From: JBFIHF01 sp964411125
GTDB lineage: Bacteria; Myxococcota_A; Bradymonadia; Bradymonadales; Bradymonadaceae
Direction: 5' to 3'
Assembly (NCBI GenBank): GCA_964411125.1
Contig: CAYPJU010000058.1
Location: forward strand, 1-40,955
Length of the DNA: 40,955 nucleotides
Both the position numbers and the translations under genes were made by a program. The notes beneath the pieces were generated by a model. The model worked only from the letters and a program-made list of their open reading frames with translations, did no database searches and had not been told where the DNA came from. Below are positions 33,541 through 40,955 of the stretch, in pieces (the first letter of the stretch is position 1; each line of letters opens with the position of its first letter).

Positions 33541-34779
33541 ATGAAGACATTCGGTATCCTCTTGTGCCTCGCACTCTCGTCGGGCTGCATTTCCAGGGCA
33601 GTGGTAGAAAACCCTGCGCGAGACGCCGGGGCTTCGGAGCGAGCAGACGCAGGGTTCGATGCGGATACTCCGAACACGGATACCGATACCGGACGCCAGT
33701 CCGACGACCTGGGCGCGCAGGGGGTGGATTCGGGCGGAGTCCACGAACCTGATGACGGCGGAGAGCCAGACGACGCGGGCGGGACGAACGACGCCGGGCC
33801 GCCCGGCCCGCTCATCATCTACATGGCGCCGGACGGCGACGACGGCGGCGACGGCTTCATCGAGGCATCACCGATCCGGACCCTCGGTCGCGCACAGGAG
33901 TTGGTCGCGGCGAGTGTGGACCGCGATGTCGAAATCCGAATCGGGTTGGGCACCTACTACGCTCAGACGGTCGTGTGGACCGAGACGCGTCCGAACAACA
34001 CCATCACGTTCACTCGGTGGCCCGCCGACGGACCTGACCGGCCGATCTTCGACGGGTGTGAGGCGGCGGACGGGCCGTGCCCGGGCGGCACCTGGTTCCA
34101 GCTACGGCATTCAGCCGGAGAAGAGACCAACCTGACGTTCCACTACATCCGGGTCCAGAAGTATGGCACGGCGATCTCACTGAACGGCAGTCGAAACGCG
34201 GAGGCGACCTCGAACGGATCGAACCGCATCTTCGGGTGCTACTTCATCGACATCGGAAACGAGTTCAACCCATCGCTGGCCCCGTCGACCGCGGCGGTTC
34301 GGTTGGTGAACTCCGACGACAACACGATCGCGAACAACCATTTCATCGACGTCGTGAACACGACGAGCGGTGGCCTCATCCACGCGATCTACGTCGCGCA
34401 CATGTCCGACCGAAACGTCATTCGGGCCAACCGGTTCAAGCGCAGTAGCGGGGATCCGGTGCGGGTGCGCGATTTCTCGAACGACAACGACATCCTCGAC
34501 AATCGGTTCATTCAGGTCGGTACCCGTGCCGGCTACACCGACTGGTATTGCGACCACGACGTGCGCGACGATTGCACCAAGCCCGACCCCGAATGTCCTT
34601 CGTGGGGGAACGAATTTCGCGACAACGTGCTCGACGGCACGTTCGACTGCACGACGCTCGGGACCTTCCATTACTACCAGGACGACTCGACGACGGGCTG
34701 CTCCCCTCCGGTCGACGGCGCACGACGGCTGCGCACGAGCGGCAACGAGCAGCATGTGCCGCCGTGCACGTCCGAATGA
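33541..34779 (+). CDS. Lipoprotein with right-handed parallel beta-helix fold
   Basis: 412 residues. Lipobox LSSGC (Cys16) and an Asp/Gly-rich linker (22-88, including DADTPNTDTDTGRQSDD). The folded part contains pectate-lyase-like coils: IIYMAPDGDDGGDGFIEASP, DDNTIANNHFIDVVNTTSGG, SDRNVIRANRFKRSSGDPV and DNDILDNRFIQVG, each showing the N-x-I/V-x-x-N-x-F periodicity of parallel beta-helices. This fold includes polysaccharide lyases, hydrolases and adhesins. Putative catalytic residues could not be identified. C-terminal Cys pairs (CDHDVRDDC, CPSWG) suggest disulfides. No clear ribosome site. Confidence 0.7.
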   Translation: MKTFGILLCLALSSGCISRAVVENPARDAGASERADAGFDADTPNTDTDTGRQSDDLGAQGVDSGGVHEPDDGGEPDDAGGTNDAGPPGPLIIYMAPDGDDGGDGFIEASPIRTLGRAQELVAASVDRDVEIRIGLGTYYAQTVVWTETRPNNTITFTRWPADGPDRPIFDGCEAADGPCPGGTWFQLRHSAGEETNLTFHYIRVQKYGTAISLNGSRNAEATSNGSNRIFGCYFIDIGNEFNPSLAPSTAAVRLVNSDDNTIANNHFIDVVNTTSGGLIHAIYVAHMSDRNVIRANRFKRSSGDPVRVRDFSNDNDILDNRFIQVGTRAGYTDWYCDHDVRDDCTKPDPECPSWGNEFRDNVLDGTFDCTTLGTFHYYQDDSTTGCSPPVDGARRLRTSGNEQHVPPCTSE

Positions 34780-34901
34780 CGAGAAGTGGTATCGGGTTGC
34801 GCGGGACGCTACGAGGTGCGGCCCCGATGATTCGGACGAGTCAGGAGCGCGAGGTGTTCGAGTGAGGCGGGTACGAACTGCGGACAACGACGGGTGATGA
34901 G

Positions 34902-35561
34902 ATGTTGACGAGAAAGAACGGTGTAGAGCCCGACGTTTCGGGCAAGCGAGAGGTGCACCGCGCGGCGCTCGCCGGGGACGTCGAGAGGACTTTCGCGCTG
35001 CTGGCGGAAGAATCCTCCGTGGATTGTCCCGCGGGGCCTGTTCGGGACGACAAAGTGCTGTCCCACGAAGGTGCCTCGCCGCTCCACTTCGCCGCGTTGG
35101 GCGGTCACGTGGAGCTGTGCGAACGCCTGCTCGATCGAGGGGCGAAGCTGGACGGGCGAGATCTGCGGGGCCAAACGCCGCTTCACTACGGAGTTCGACA
35201 CGCGGAGGTCATCGAGTTTCTCGTTCGCCGAGGCGCACCGCTGGACGTGACCGACGCGGATGGTACTTCCGCTTTGATCGCTGCCGTGCGCTCCGGTGTC
35301 TCTTCGGGGGCGCATGAACTCCTGGCGCGCGGAGCCGACCCGAATCTGGCAGACGATCGCGGGATCACCGCGCTCATGTCTGCCGCCATACGAAACGACC
35401 CGGACCTCGTACGCGCACTCATCCATCACGGCGCGGAACCGGGAGCGATCTGCAGTCTGGGGCACGACGCCATCTGGTGGGCGAAGTACAACGATCACGA
35501 GGAGGTAGCGAACCTGATCGCGTCCGCTGAACCAGACGGGGAGACCCTGAAGTCGGAATGA
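34902..35561 (+). CDS. Ankyrin-repeat protein
   Basis: 219 residues with four to five ankyrin repeats, the best being GASPLHFAALGGHVELCERL, GQTPLHYGVRHAEVIEFLV, GTSALIAAVRSGVSSGAHEL and GITALMSAAIRNDPDLVRAL, each with the T-P/A-L-x-x-A and LL-x-x-G-A pattern. No signal peptide, so probably a cytoplasmic protein-interaction scaffold. The C-terminal repeat (SLGHDAIWWAKYNDHEEVA) is irregular. The start has a weak site (GGGTGATGAG). Convergent with the first cytochrome c/PHM gene, 50 bases apart. No partner can be named from context. Confidence 0.85.
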   Translation: MLTRKNGVEPDVSGKREVHRAALAGDVERTFALLAEESSVDCPAGPVRDDKVLSHEGASPLHFAALGGHVELCERLLDRGAKLDGRDLRGQTPLHYGVRHAEVIEFLVRRGAPLDVTDADGTSALIAAVRSGVSSGAHELLARGADPNLADDRGITALMSAAIRNDPDLVRALIHHGAEPGAICSLGHDAIWWAKYNDHEEVANLIASAEPDGETLKSE

Positions 35562-35611
35562 GGCGGCCGCGCTCGCGAAGGCGATTCAGTTTCAGCCGGG
35601 CCGGGCCACCG

Positions 35612-37549
35612 TCACAGTGTCAGATAGAACAGCGCCAGGCACATCTCGGACCCGGAGCCGTCGCCCAGCCGAACCTCTGCATCGGACCGGCTGTTGTCGT
35701 AGCGACAACGAAGGCGGATGAGGCCCTTTCGCGGGATGTCTTTGGGCTCCTGAAACCAGTAGGTGCGCTGCCAGTCGAAGTTCCACTCGTCGGTACGCGC
35801 CGCGCACTCGGCGGTGTCGAGATCGGGTGTGGTGACGGCGCCATCGTCATCGACTTCGAGGATTTCGGTCTCGATACGCTGCCCGAGCAAGTGCATGTGG
35901 CTGAACGCAGCCCACGCCTTGAGGGGCGCTGGATTTCGATAGTAGATGTCCGTCTGCACGCACCCCGACGAGCCCACGCTTCGGGCCTCGACCAGTCGTG
36001 AAGGTTCGAAACGGGCGCATCGGTCGGCGTACCGACGGGAAACTCTGGCCTCTCCGGTCGCGGTGAATTCGTGGGTACGCACGGCGGCCGCGCCGTCGGT
36101 GTTGGCCACGACGACCTCGTCGGCGACACCGTCCGTGTCGCGATCGGAGGTCGTGGCGGACACCATCCCTTGAAGGCTCGCCTCGGCGTTGATTGCGCTG
36201 GCGAGCTCCTCGAGCAAGCCCGCGGTGGTGACCGCGTTCATTGACGATGCATCCACCGTGACCGTCGTTCCCGCTACCTCGATCGAATAGCTCGCCGCGG
36301 GATCCAGCGTGTCGATGCGCAGTCGGACCGAATAGTCGATGGCACACTCTTCAGCGTCCTCACCAAACTCTGCTGCACAATCTTCGAGGTCGAGACCACA
36401 TTCGACCTCGTCCTCGTCGAAGCCGACAGCCGGCGGGGAAATCGGAGTGTCGTTGTCATCGAGCTCGTAAGTAGCGTAGACGACATCGCAATCTTCGTCG
36501 GCCACCCCGGTCCCGTCGACGCCGGCGGGTATACGGAAGGGCAAGTTCCCGACGAACGCCCAGTCGGCCTGCGCGAGATCGTGGACGGGTTCGCCCGGAG
36601 GGCGGAACCACATGCGGACCCCGGACTGATCGGAGCCCCAGTCCGCGGTGGGCTTGTTGTAGTGCATCTGGATCACGAACAGCGAGTTTGCCGCGACGTC
36701 TACCGCCGTCTGTCCGAGGGCCTGCCGTTCGGGGAAGCCTACGCGGCCCCCACCGGGCGCCCATACGGCAGCGATGCCATCGACATCGAAGCCACTGACG
36801 CCGAAGCAACTGAAGCCCGGTTCGGGGTCCTCGGCTTCCCGCGCAGCCAACGCCGCGCGGTTCTCTTCGTCACCGCTGGCGGTGAGGACGACCATGTGGT
36901 GTGCGACCTCCACGTTGTCGACCAGGACTTCGAATCCGGTGAGCTGCCGGTCCTCGGTGAACCCGGGATCGACGACGAAACAGCGAAAATCGTCTTCGAG
37001 GTACGACTCGGTTCGACCGAACACCGGCGAATACGGCTCTACGGGGATCAGGTCGACGACCTCGTCCTCTTCCGACGGAGGAGCGCCGATCTCCGGATTC
37101 TTTGGCTGCAACCGTTCGAACGGCTCCTCGGGTACGAGCGGCTTTCCGGCATCGACCCAGTCGGTGAAGAGAGCGATCTGCTCCTCAGACAGTCTCAATT
37201 CTCCCTGCAGATCGGCGCAGGTCGGGTCGGCGTTCCAGGGCGGCATCCGTCGGCTCTCCACCGCGGCTGCCATCAGTTCCCCCACCGCCACGACGGTCGC
37301 CTGATCGGTGAAGTCGAACGGCGCGACGCCACCCGGTTGGTGACAGCTGATGCAGTTTTCGTCCATCGCTTGTTGGAGCGCGACGGGCAGCATCATCGGG
37401 CCCGGATCGACGTCTCCGTTCGACGTGGCGTCGCCGTTGTTCGATGCACCGTTATTCGACGACACGGCGTCGTTGTTGGTCGAGGCCGGCTCGTTGCTAC
37501 ACGCGATGAGCATCGACGCAGCGACGGCGACGCGGAGGATGGTCTTCAT
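35612..37549 (-). CDS. Lipoprotein: cytochrome c domain fused to PHM-like copper monooxygenase, with a large insertion
   Basis: 645 residues. Lipobox LIAC (Cys17), Asn-rich linker, then a class I cytochrome c with C66-I-S-C69-H70 and the conserved MPPW (Met102). The remainder matches the peptidylglycine alpha-hydroxylating/dopamine beta-hydroxylase fold: H217-H218 (AHHMVVL) and H296 (QMHYN) for the first copper, H551-M-H553 (SHMHLLG) and Met636 (EMC) for the second. All ligands are present. Between H296 and H551 there are 255 residues, against about 66 in the paralogue at 38886-40175, so an extra domain of about 190 residues (roughly 345-505) is inserted, with a calcium-like DRDTDGVADE. Likely periplasmic; substrate unknown. 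Confidence 0.85.
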   Translation of the reverse strand: MKTILRVAVAASMLIACSNEPASTNNDAVSSNNGASNNGDATSNGDVDPGPMMLPVALQQAMDENCISCHQPGGVAPFDFTDQATVVAVGELMAAAVESRRMPPWNADPTCADLQGELRLSEEQIALFTDWVDAGKPLVPEEPFERLQPKNPEIGAPPSEEDEVVDLIPVEPYSPVFGRTESYLEDDFRCFVVDPGFTEDRQLTGFEVLVDNVEVAHHMVVLTASGDEENRAALAAREAEDPEPGFSCFGVSGFDVDGIAAVWAPGGGRVGFPERQALGQTAVDVAANSLFVIQMHYNKPTADWGSDQSGVRMWFRPPGEPVHDLAQADWAFVGNLPFRIPAGVDGTGVADEDCDVVYATYELDDNDTPISPPAVGFDEDEVECGLDLEDCAAEFGEDAEECAIDYSVRLRIDTLDPAASYSIEVAGTTVTVDASSMNAVTTAGLLEELASAINAEASLQGMVSATTSDRDTDGVADEVVVANTDGAAAVRTHEFTATGEARVSRRYADRCARFEPSRLVEARSVGSSGCVQTDIYYRNPAPLKAWAAFSHMHLLGQRIETEILEVDDDGAVTTPDLDTAECAARTDEWNFDWQRTYWFQEPKDIPRKGLIRLRCRYDNSRSDAEVRLGDGSGSEMCLALFYLTL

Positions 37550-37802
37550 TCGTATATCTCTGACTTAAATCACGATTTTCGAAGCCGCGACCCTGCCAGA
37601 CGGTCGAGCACGAGTCAACAAGTCATGAGCTTGAACGACCCTTTCACCTCTAGTTGGACGAGGAAATGAACGGACGGCGAAGTCGCATTCTCAAGAGGAT
37701 CACCTCCCGATCCGTCCGGTCGGCCTTCATCAGCCGAGGCTGCGCCGTGAAATCGAGCTGCAGGTGTGCACGTTCTCTCTTTGTCACAAAGGAGGCTCGC
37801 CG
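37550..37802. promoter_or_regulatory. Divergent intergenic region, no recognised element
   Basis: 253 bases between the minus-strand cytochrome c/PHM gene and the plus-strand carboxypeptidase gene. It must carry both promoters. The stretch next to the minus gene is AT-rich (CTGACTTAAATCACGATTTT), but I could not assign promoter elements. Confidence 0.3.
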
Positions 37803-38720
37803 ATGGACACCCTCGAGCCGTATCGCAGCCCGCAGGCTCGCGAGGAGTCCCTCGACTCGCTCGCGGGCGCACTGAATGCCGAGATACTGACGCTGGGCAC
37901 CAGCCACGAGGGGCGCCCGATCCGAGCTGCTCACGTACCCGGTGGCGACGAAGGGAACGTGCTCGTCTGCGCCGGCATCCACGGGCTCGAGTACATCGGG
38001 ACCGAAGTCGCGCTGGGTGTCCTCGAAGCACTCGGCCGAGGCGAGCCGGCATGGCGCGAGCTTCGCGAACGCGCGAGGATCTGGGTCGTACCCTCGCTCA
38101 ACCCCGATGCTTACGCCCGGACCTGGAAACAGGGCGGGGCCGGCACCCTGACCGAGCTCCGCACCAACGCGCGAGGCGTGGACCTCAACCGGAACTTCCC
38201 CCTTCCGGCACCCCAGAAGCCCGTGTGGTTTTCGTTCGACGGGTGGCGCACCGGATCGGACGACCCCGGCAACCCGTTCTACCGCGGTGAGCACCCGCTG
38301 AGCGAACCGGAGTCACAGGCGCTGGCGGGCCTCTTGGACCGCGTGGCGTTTCGCGCCAGCGTGAGCCTGCATTCGACGATGGGCACGCTGATCCCGCCGT
38401 GCGTCGAGCGTTGGTCGGACTACCGAGCGTACGCGCGGCTGTGTCGCGCGTTTCGACGTGCGCAGCCCGAAGCGGGCTACTTCCGCTTCTCCAACTTCTG
38501 GTTCGACCGCTTCACGGGCGAGCTCGAGGACTTTCAGCATGCCACCCACGGTACGTGGGCGATCTGCGTCGAGCACTGGCCCGCGGCCGCGCGGCGCCGC
38601 AGCAAACCACCGGGACCCGAACGGTTCTGGCGCTCCAACCCGCCCGATCCGGCACGTTGGGTCGAAAACGACCTCCCCGGCATCGCAGCCTTTCTCCGCG
38701 CTGGCCTTCTGCTGCGCTGA
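37803..38720 (+). CDS. M14-family zinc carboxypeptidase-like protein, cytoplasmic form
   Basis: 305 residues from the ATG at 37803, chosen for the strong AAAGGAGG site upstream; a longer frame from 37764 is not needed. Zinc ligands His60 and Glu63 (GIHGLEYIG), then the family signature RGVDLNRNFP, the third zinc His in SLHST, and a late ICVEHWP with the likely catalytic Glu. Size is that of the succinylglutamate desuccinylase/aspartoacylase and small M14 members rather than of classical carboxypeptidases. No signal peptide, so it should act in the cytoplasm on a peptide or N-acyl amino acid. It lies between the two cytochrome c/PHM genes; a functional link is possible but unproven. Confidence 0.8.
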   Translation: MDTLEPYRSPQAREESLDSLAGALNAEILTLGTSHEGRPIRAAHVPGGDEGNVLVCAGIHGLEYIGTEVALGVLEALGRGEPAWRELRERARIWVVPSLNPDAYARTWKQGGAGTLTELRTNARGVDLNRNFPLPAPQKPVWFSFDGWRTGSDDPGNPFYRGEHPLSEPESQALAGLLDRVAFRASVSLHSTMGTLIPPCVERWSDYRAYARLCRAFRRAQPEAGYFRFSNFWFDRFTGELEDFQHATHGTWAICVEHWPAAARRRSKPPGPERFWRSNPPDPARWVENDLPGIAAFLRAGLLLR

Positions 38721-38885
38721 GTAATGGAGAGCGCATAGGGTCAGGTCGACGTCGCCGTCGACGAGCACGCCGAGGACTGGTGGGCCTCGTTGCGGTCGGC
38801 GAAGGCGTTCTCACGAGCGGTAGCCGCGGCGGCCACGACATGTGGTAGTCTTGGCGCTCCCTTCGACACCCGAGCGAGGTCGCAA

Positions 38886-40175
38886 GTGCATCGATATCTC
38901 ATTCTCCCGTTGTTCGCGCTCCTCACGGCCTGCCCGGCGGAAGACGATGGTTCGTCCGACCCCGTCGACATCGGCGTGACGGCCGATTCGGGGTTCGAGG
39001 CTGACGCCGCTACGGACCCGACCACCGATGGCGACATCGGGCAGCCCGACTCGGGGAACGCGGAGCCCGGCTGTGTGCCAGCCGCGTCGCAGTACGACTC
39101 GGTCGTTTCACCGATCCTGACCAGCTATTGCAGTCAGTGCCATGGCACCGAGCCCGCGTTCGGGGCTCCGTTCAGCTTGCTGGACGGATACGCCGACCTC
39201 GTCGCGGGGGATGCGGGGGAGCGAAAGATCGACGCGATGTTGACCAAGCTGTTGGAAGGCACGATGCCCCCGGCGTTCGCGCCGCAGCTACCACACGGCG
39301 ACCTCGACACCCTCGTCGGCTGGCTGTCGTGCGGCATGGAGCACCCGGACCCGAGCACGGGGTTGGAGGCGAACCGGGAGGTCTGGGACGCACCGGAGAT
39401 GCCGCCGGCGGGCACCGTCCCGCTCGAGGTACGGCCGGACGCGCAGTCCATCGGCCCCGACATCATCGACGACTATCGCAACTTCAGGTTCTCGAACCTG
39501 GTCGACGAAGACCGCTTCGTTCGGCGCATCGAGCCGATCATCGACGACGGTCGCGTGCTGCATCACATCACCTTCACCACGGGATCGGGCCAGAGCCCGA
39601 CCTACTGGTACGCGTGGGCGCCCGGAACCGGCGCGATCGAATTCCCCGACGGCGGGATGCGGATCAAACCGGGCGACGAATTCACGCTGCAGATTCACTA
39701 CAACAACGGCGCCGGCGTCCCCGACGCGGTCGACCGCAGCGGCGTCCGCCTCTATCTCGGCGATCCGGTCGGCACGGAGTACGGGATGATGAGTCCCACG
39801 ACGTTCGCCATCAACGTGCCGGCCAAATCGACGGCCACCGCGACCAAGACGTGCACGGCCACGATGGACTTCGACATCATCGCCGGCTTCCCCCACATGC
39901 ACGAGATCGGGTCGACCTTCACGCACGACCTGATTCGGACCGACGGCACGATCGAGAACCTGATCACGCTGACCGGCTGGCAGTTCGAGGCGCAGTACTT
40001 CTACGAGATGCCCGTCAGCGTGAAAGCGGGGGACCAGCTCCGCATGGTCTGCGGTTACGACAACCCCACTAACCGCACCGTGATCGGCGGCCAGAACACC
40101 TCCGACGAGATGTGCTTCGACTTCATGGTCGTGGTGCCCGCCGAGGCTGCCGCACAGTGCCCGGGATTCTTCTAG
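38886..40175 (+). CDS. Lipoprotein: cytochrome c domain fused to PHM-like copper monooxygenase, short form
   Basis: 429 residues from the GTG at 38886 (GAGGTC six bases upstream; an earlier ATG at 38790 adds 32 residues that do not look like a signal). Lipobox ALLTAC (Cys16), acidic linker, cytochrome c motif C82-S-Q-C85-H86 with Met127 (GTMPPAF). Copper ligands of the PHM-like part: H226-H227 (VLHHITF), H271 (QIHYNN), H337-M-H339 (PHMHEIG) and Met409 (SDEMC). This is the compact paralogue of the gene at 35612-37549, on the opposite strand. The cytochrome presumably passes electrons to the copper sites in place of ascorbate. Confidence 0.85.
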   Translation: MHRYLILPLFALLTACPAEDDGSSDPVDIGVTADSGFEADAATDPTTDGDIGQPDSGNAEPGCVPAASQYDSVVSPILTSYCSQCHGTEPAFGAPFSLLDGYADLVAGDAGERKIDAMLTKLLEGTMPPAFAPQLPHGDLDTLVGWLSCGMEHPDPSTGLEANREVWDAPEMPPAGTVPLEVRPDAQSIGPDIIDDYRNFRFSNLVDEDRFVRRIEPIIDDGRVLHHITFTTGSGQSPTYWYAWAPGTGAIEFPDGGMRIKPGDEFTLQIHYNNGAGVPDAVDRSGVRLYLGDPVGTEYGMMSPTTFAINVPAKSTATATKTCTATMDFDIIAGFPHMHEIGSTFTHDLIRTDGTIENLITLTGWQFEAQYFYEMPVSVKAGDQLRMVCGYDNPTNRTVIGGQNTSDEMCFDFMVVVPAEAAAQCPGFF

Positions 40176-40200
40176 TAGGCTCGAGAGTGTCCCGAGGTCG

Positions 40201-40857
40201 TCACAGGACCCGCTGAACCTCGTCTCGCAACGAGTTCGCTTCGAGCTGCTCGTTCACGCTGTAGTCGATCGGAACGTCGACGACGGTGACGCCGCCGCGC
40301 TCGAACGCCTCTTCGAGCGCACTGCGCAGGCCTCCGGCCGCTTCCACGCGGACTCCTCGAGCCCCGTAGCTTTCGGCGTAGCGGACGAAATCGGGGTTTC
40401 CGAAGTCGAGCCCGTAGTCGGCGAACCCGTCGTCGTCCTGCTTCCACTTGATCATCCCCAGGGCTCCGTCGCGGAGAATGATGACGACGAGATCCAACCC
40501 AAGGCGCACCGCGGTTTCGAGCTCGGCCGAATTCATCATGAAGCCGCCGTCGCCGCAGATGGCGATGACCTTGCGGTCGGGATGGACGAGCTTCGCGGCG
40601 ATCGCCGCGGGCAAGCCGGCTCCCATCGTGGTGAGGGCATTGTCGAGCAAGACGGTGTTCGGTTCGTGGGCGAAGTCGTCGGACGACAGTGAGATCACGC
40701 TCGGTTTCCGCTCCTGGATGCAGCATCGAAGGACGAACAGCAGGAACCACTGCGCGATGCGAATGACTTCGCTGCCACCGCGGGTGACCTTCTTCGGCGG
40801 CTCGGTAGGATAGATGACCTGCCATCGACGGGGTCGACGTCGGCGCGAGGCGGGCAC
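40201..40857 (-). pseudogene. Truncated thiamine-diphosphate enzyme (acetolactate synthase-like C-terminal part)
   Basis: The GTG-initiated frame gives 218 residues, of which about 62-218 match the C-terminal TPP-binding domain of acetolactate synthases: EPNTV, TTMGAGLPAAIAAKLVHPDR, CGDGGFMMNSAELETAVRLG and DFGNPDFVRYAESYG. The diphosphate motif begins with GDG (102-104) but its closing Asn is Arg129-Asp130. The first 60 residues are basic and unlike the family, and the first 350 or so residues of a complete enzyme are missing. The upstream gap is only 43 bases to another gene's stop, so the 5' half has been deleted. Alternatively a short regulatory protein, but this seems unlikely. Confidence 0.75.
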
Positions 40858-40900
40858 GGAGGCCCGCCTTCCATGCGGCCGCGGAGGGCCGCAGTCCGAT

Positions 40901-40955
40901 TTACATCACTTCCTTCATGATCTCGCGGCCGATGATGAGGCGCTGGATCTGCGAG
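40901..40955 (-). CDS. Acyl-CoA dehydrogenase, C-terminal end (partial)
   Basis: The last 17 complete codons on the minus strand encode SQIQRLIIGREIMKEVM followed by TAA (40901-40903). The pattern S-x-I-Q-R-x-x-I-A/G-R-x-x-L/M at the very end is the C-terminal signature of acyl-CoA dehydrogenases (FAD-dependent). The rest of the gene continues beyond the window. This gene is transcribed toward the truncated TPP-enzyme fragment. Confidence 0.75.
   Translation of the reverse strand, partial: SQIQRLIIGREIMKEVM

Noticed and set aside
1..40955. tRNA, rRNA and integrase attachment sites
   Set aside because: No tRNA-like cloverleaf arms, rRNA stretches or integrase genes were recognised on reading both strands.

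Overview
The window looks like a high-GC (roughly two thirds G+C) chromosome piece from a deltaproteobacterium in the broad Myxococcota/Bradymonadales sense. The evidence is the very large number of lipoproteins with Asn-rich (NNG..NN) or Asp/Gly/Ala-rich linkers after the lipobox cysteine, a myxobacterial-type cysteine-rich CDDGN repeat, Asp-rich C/D repeats, MglA-like and Roadblock-like small proteins, and PHM-like copper monooxygenases fused to cytochrome c. No rRNA, tRNA, CRISPR array, transposase or prophage was seen. The taxonomic call is inference from protein style only.

Layout. 1-3250: a double-hairpin repeat, a degenerate MglA-like GTPase homologue, a beta-barrel outer-membrane protein, an aminoglycoside-phosphotransferase-fold kinase, and a second repeat block. 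3251-10242: a lipoprotein-rich stretch (EEP-fold phosphodiesterase, LamG-like, unknown, pre-peptidase-C-type and propeller-like lipoproteins) interrupted by a Roadblock-like protein and a VOC gene remnant. 10355-15034: a cytochrome P450, a large Cys/Asp-rich lipoprotein and a lipoprotein of unknown function. 15129-15507: the largest repeat block, two tandem units. 15512-17760: a LysR regulator divergent from an NmrA-like reductase/VOC operon. 17979-20838: a gluzincin-like metalloprotease lipoprotein and a membrane-anchored sulfotransferase, convergent. 20936-24756: a two-gene multicopper oxidase operon, then a TetR regulator with a small membrane protein. 24810-28794: an HEWGT-motif lipoprotein divergent from a second LysR gene, then a Na/Pi cotransporter. 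28769-33480: a lipoprotein whose 3' end overlaps the transporter gene, divergent from a PLD-SF2 helicase-DUF3427 protein. 33541-35561: a beta-helix lipoprotein and an ankyrin protein. 35612-40175: two cytochrome c/PHM-like monooxygenases on either side of an M14 carboxypeptidase. 40201-40955: a truncated thiamine-diphosphate enzyme and the 3' end of an acyl-CoA dehydrogenase.

Most promising for novelty: (1) the two-gene multicopper oxidase, in which the copper-ligand motifs are divided between two polypeptides and only one has a (Tat) export signal; (2) the paired cytochrome c-PHM proteins, one with a large insertion inside the copper core, around a zinc carboxypeptidase; (3) an interspersed inverted repeat whose two hairpin stems show compensatory base changes; (4) two LysR genes with nearly identical T-N11-A palindromes; (5) an iterated TGACCNNGGTCA palindrome. 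Functions beyond fold level are mostly unknown, and I had no similarity searches available.
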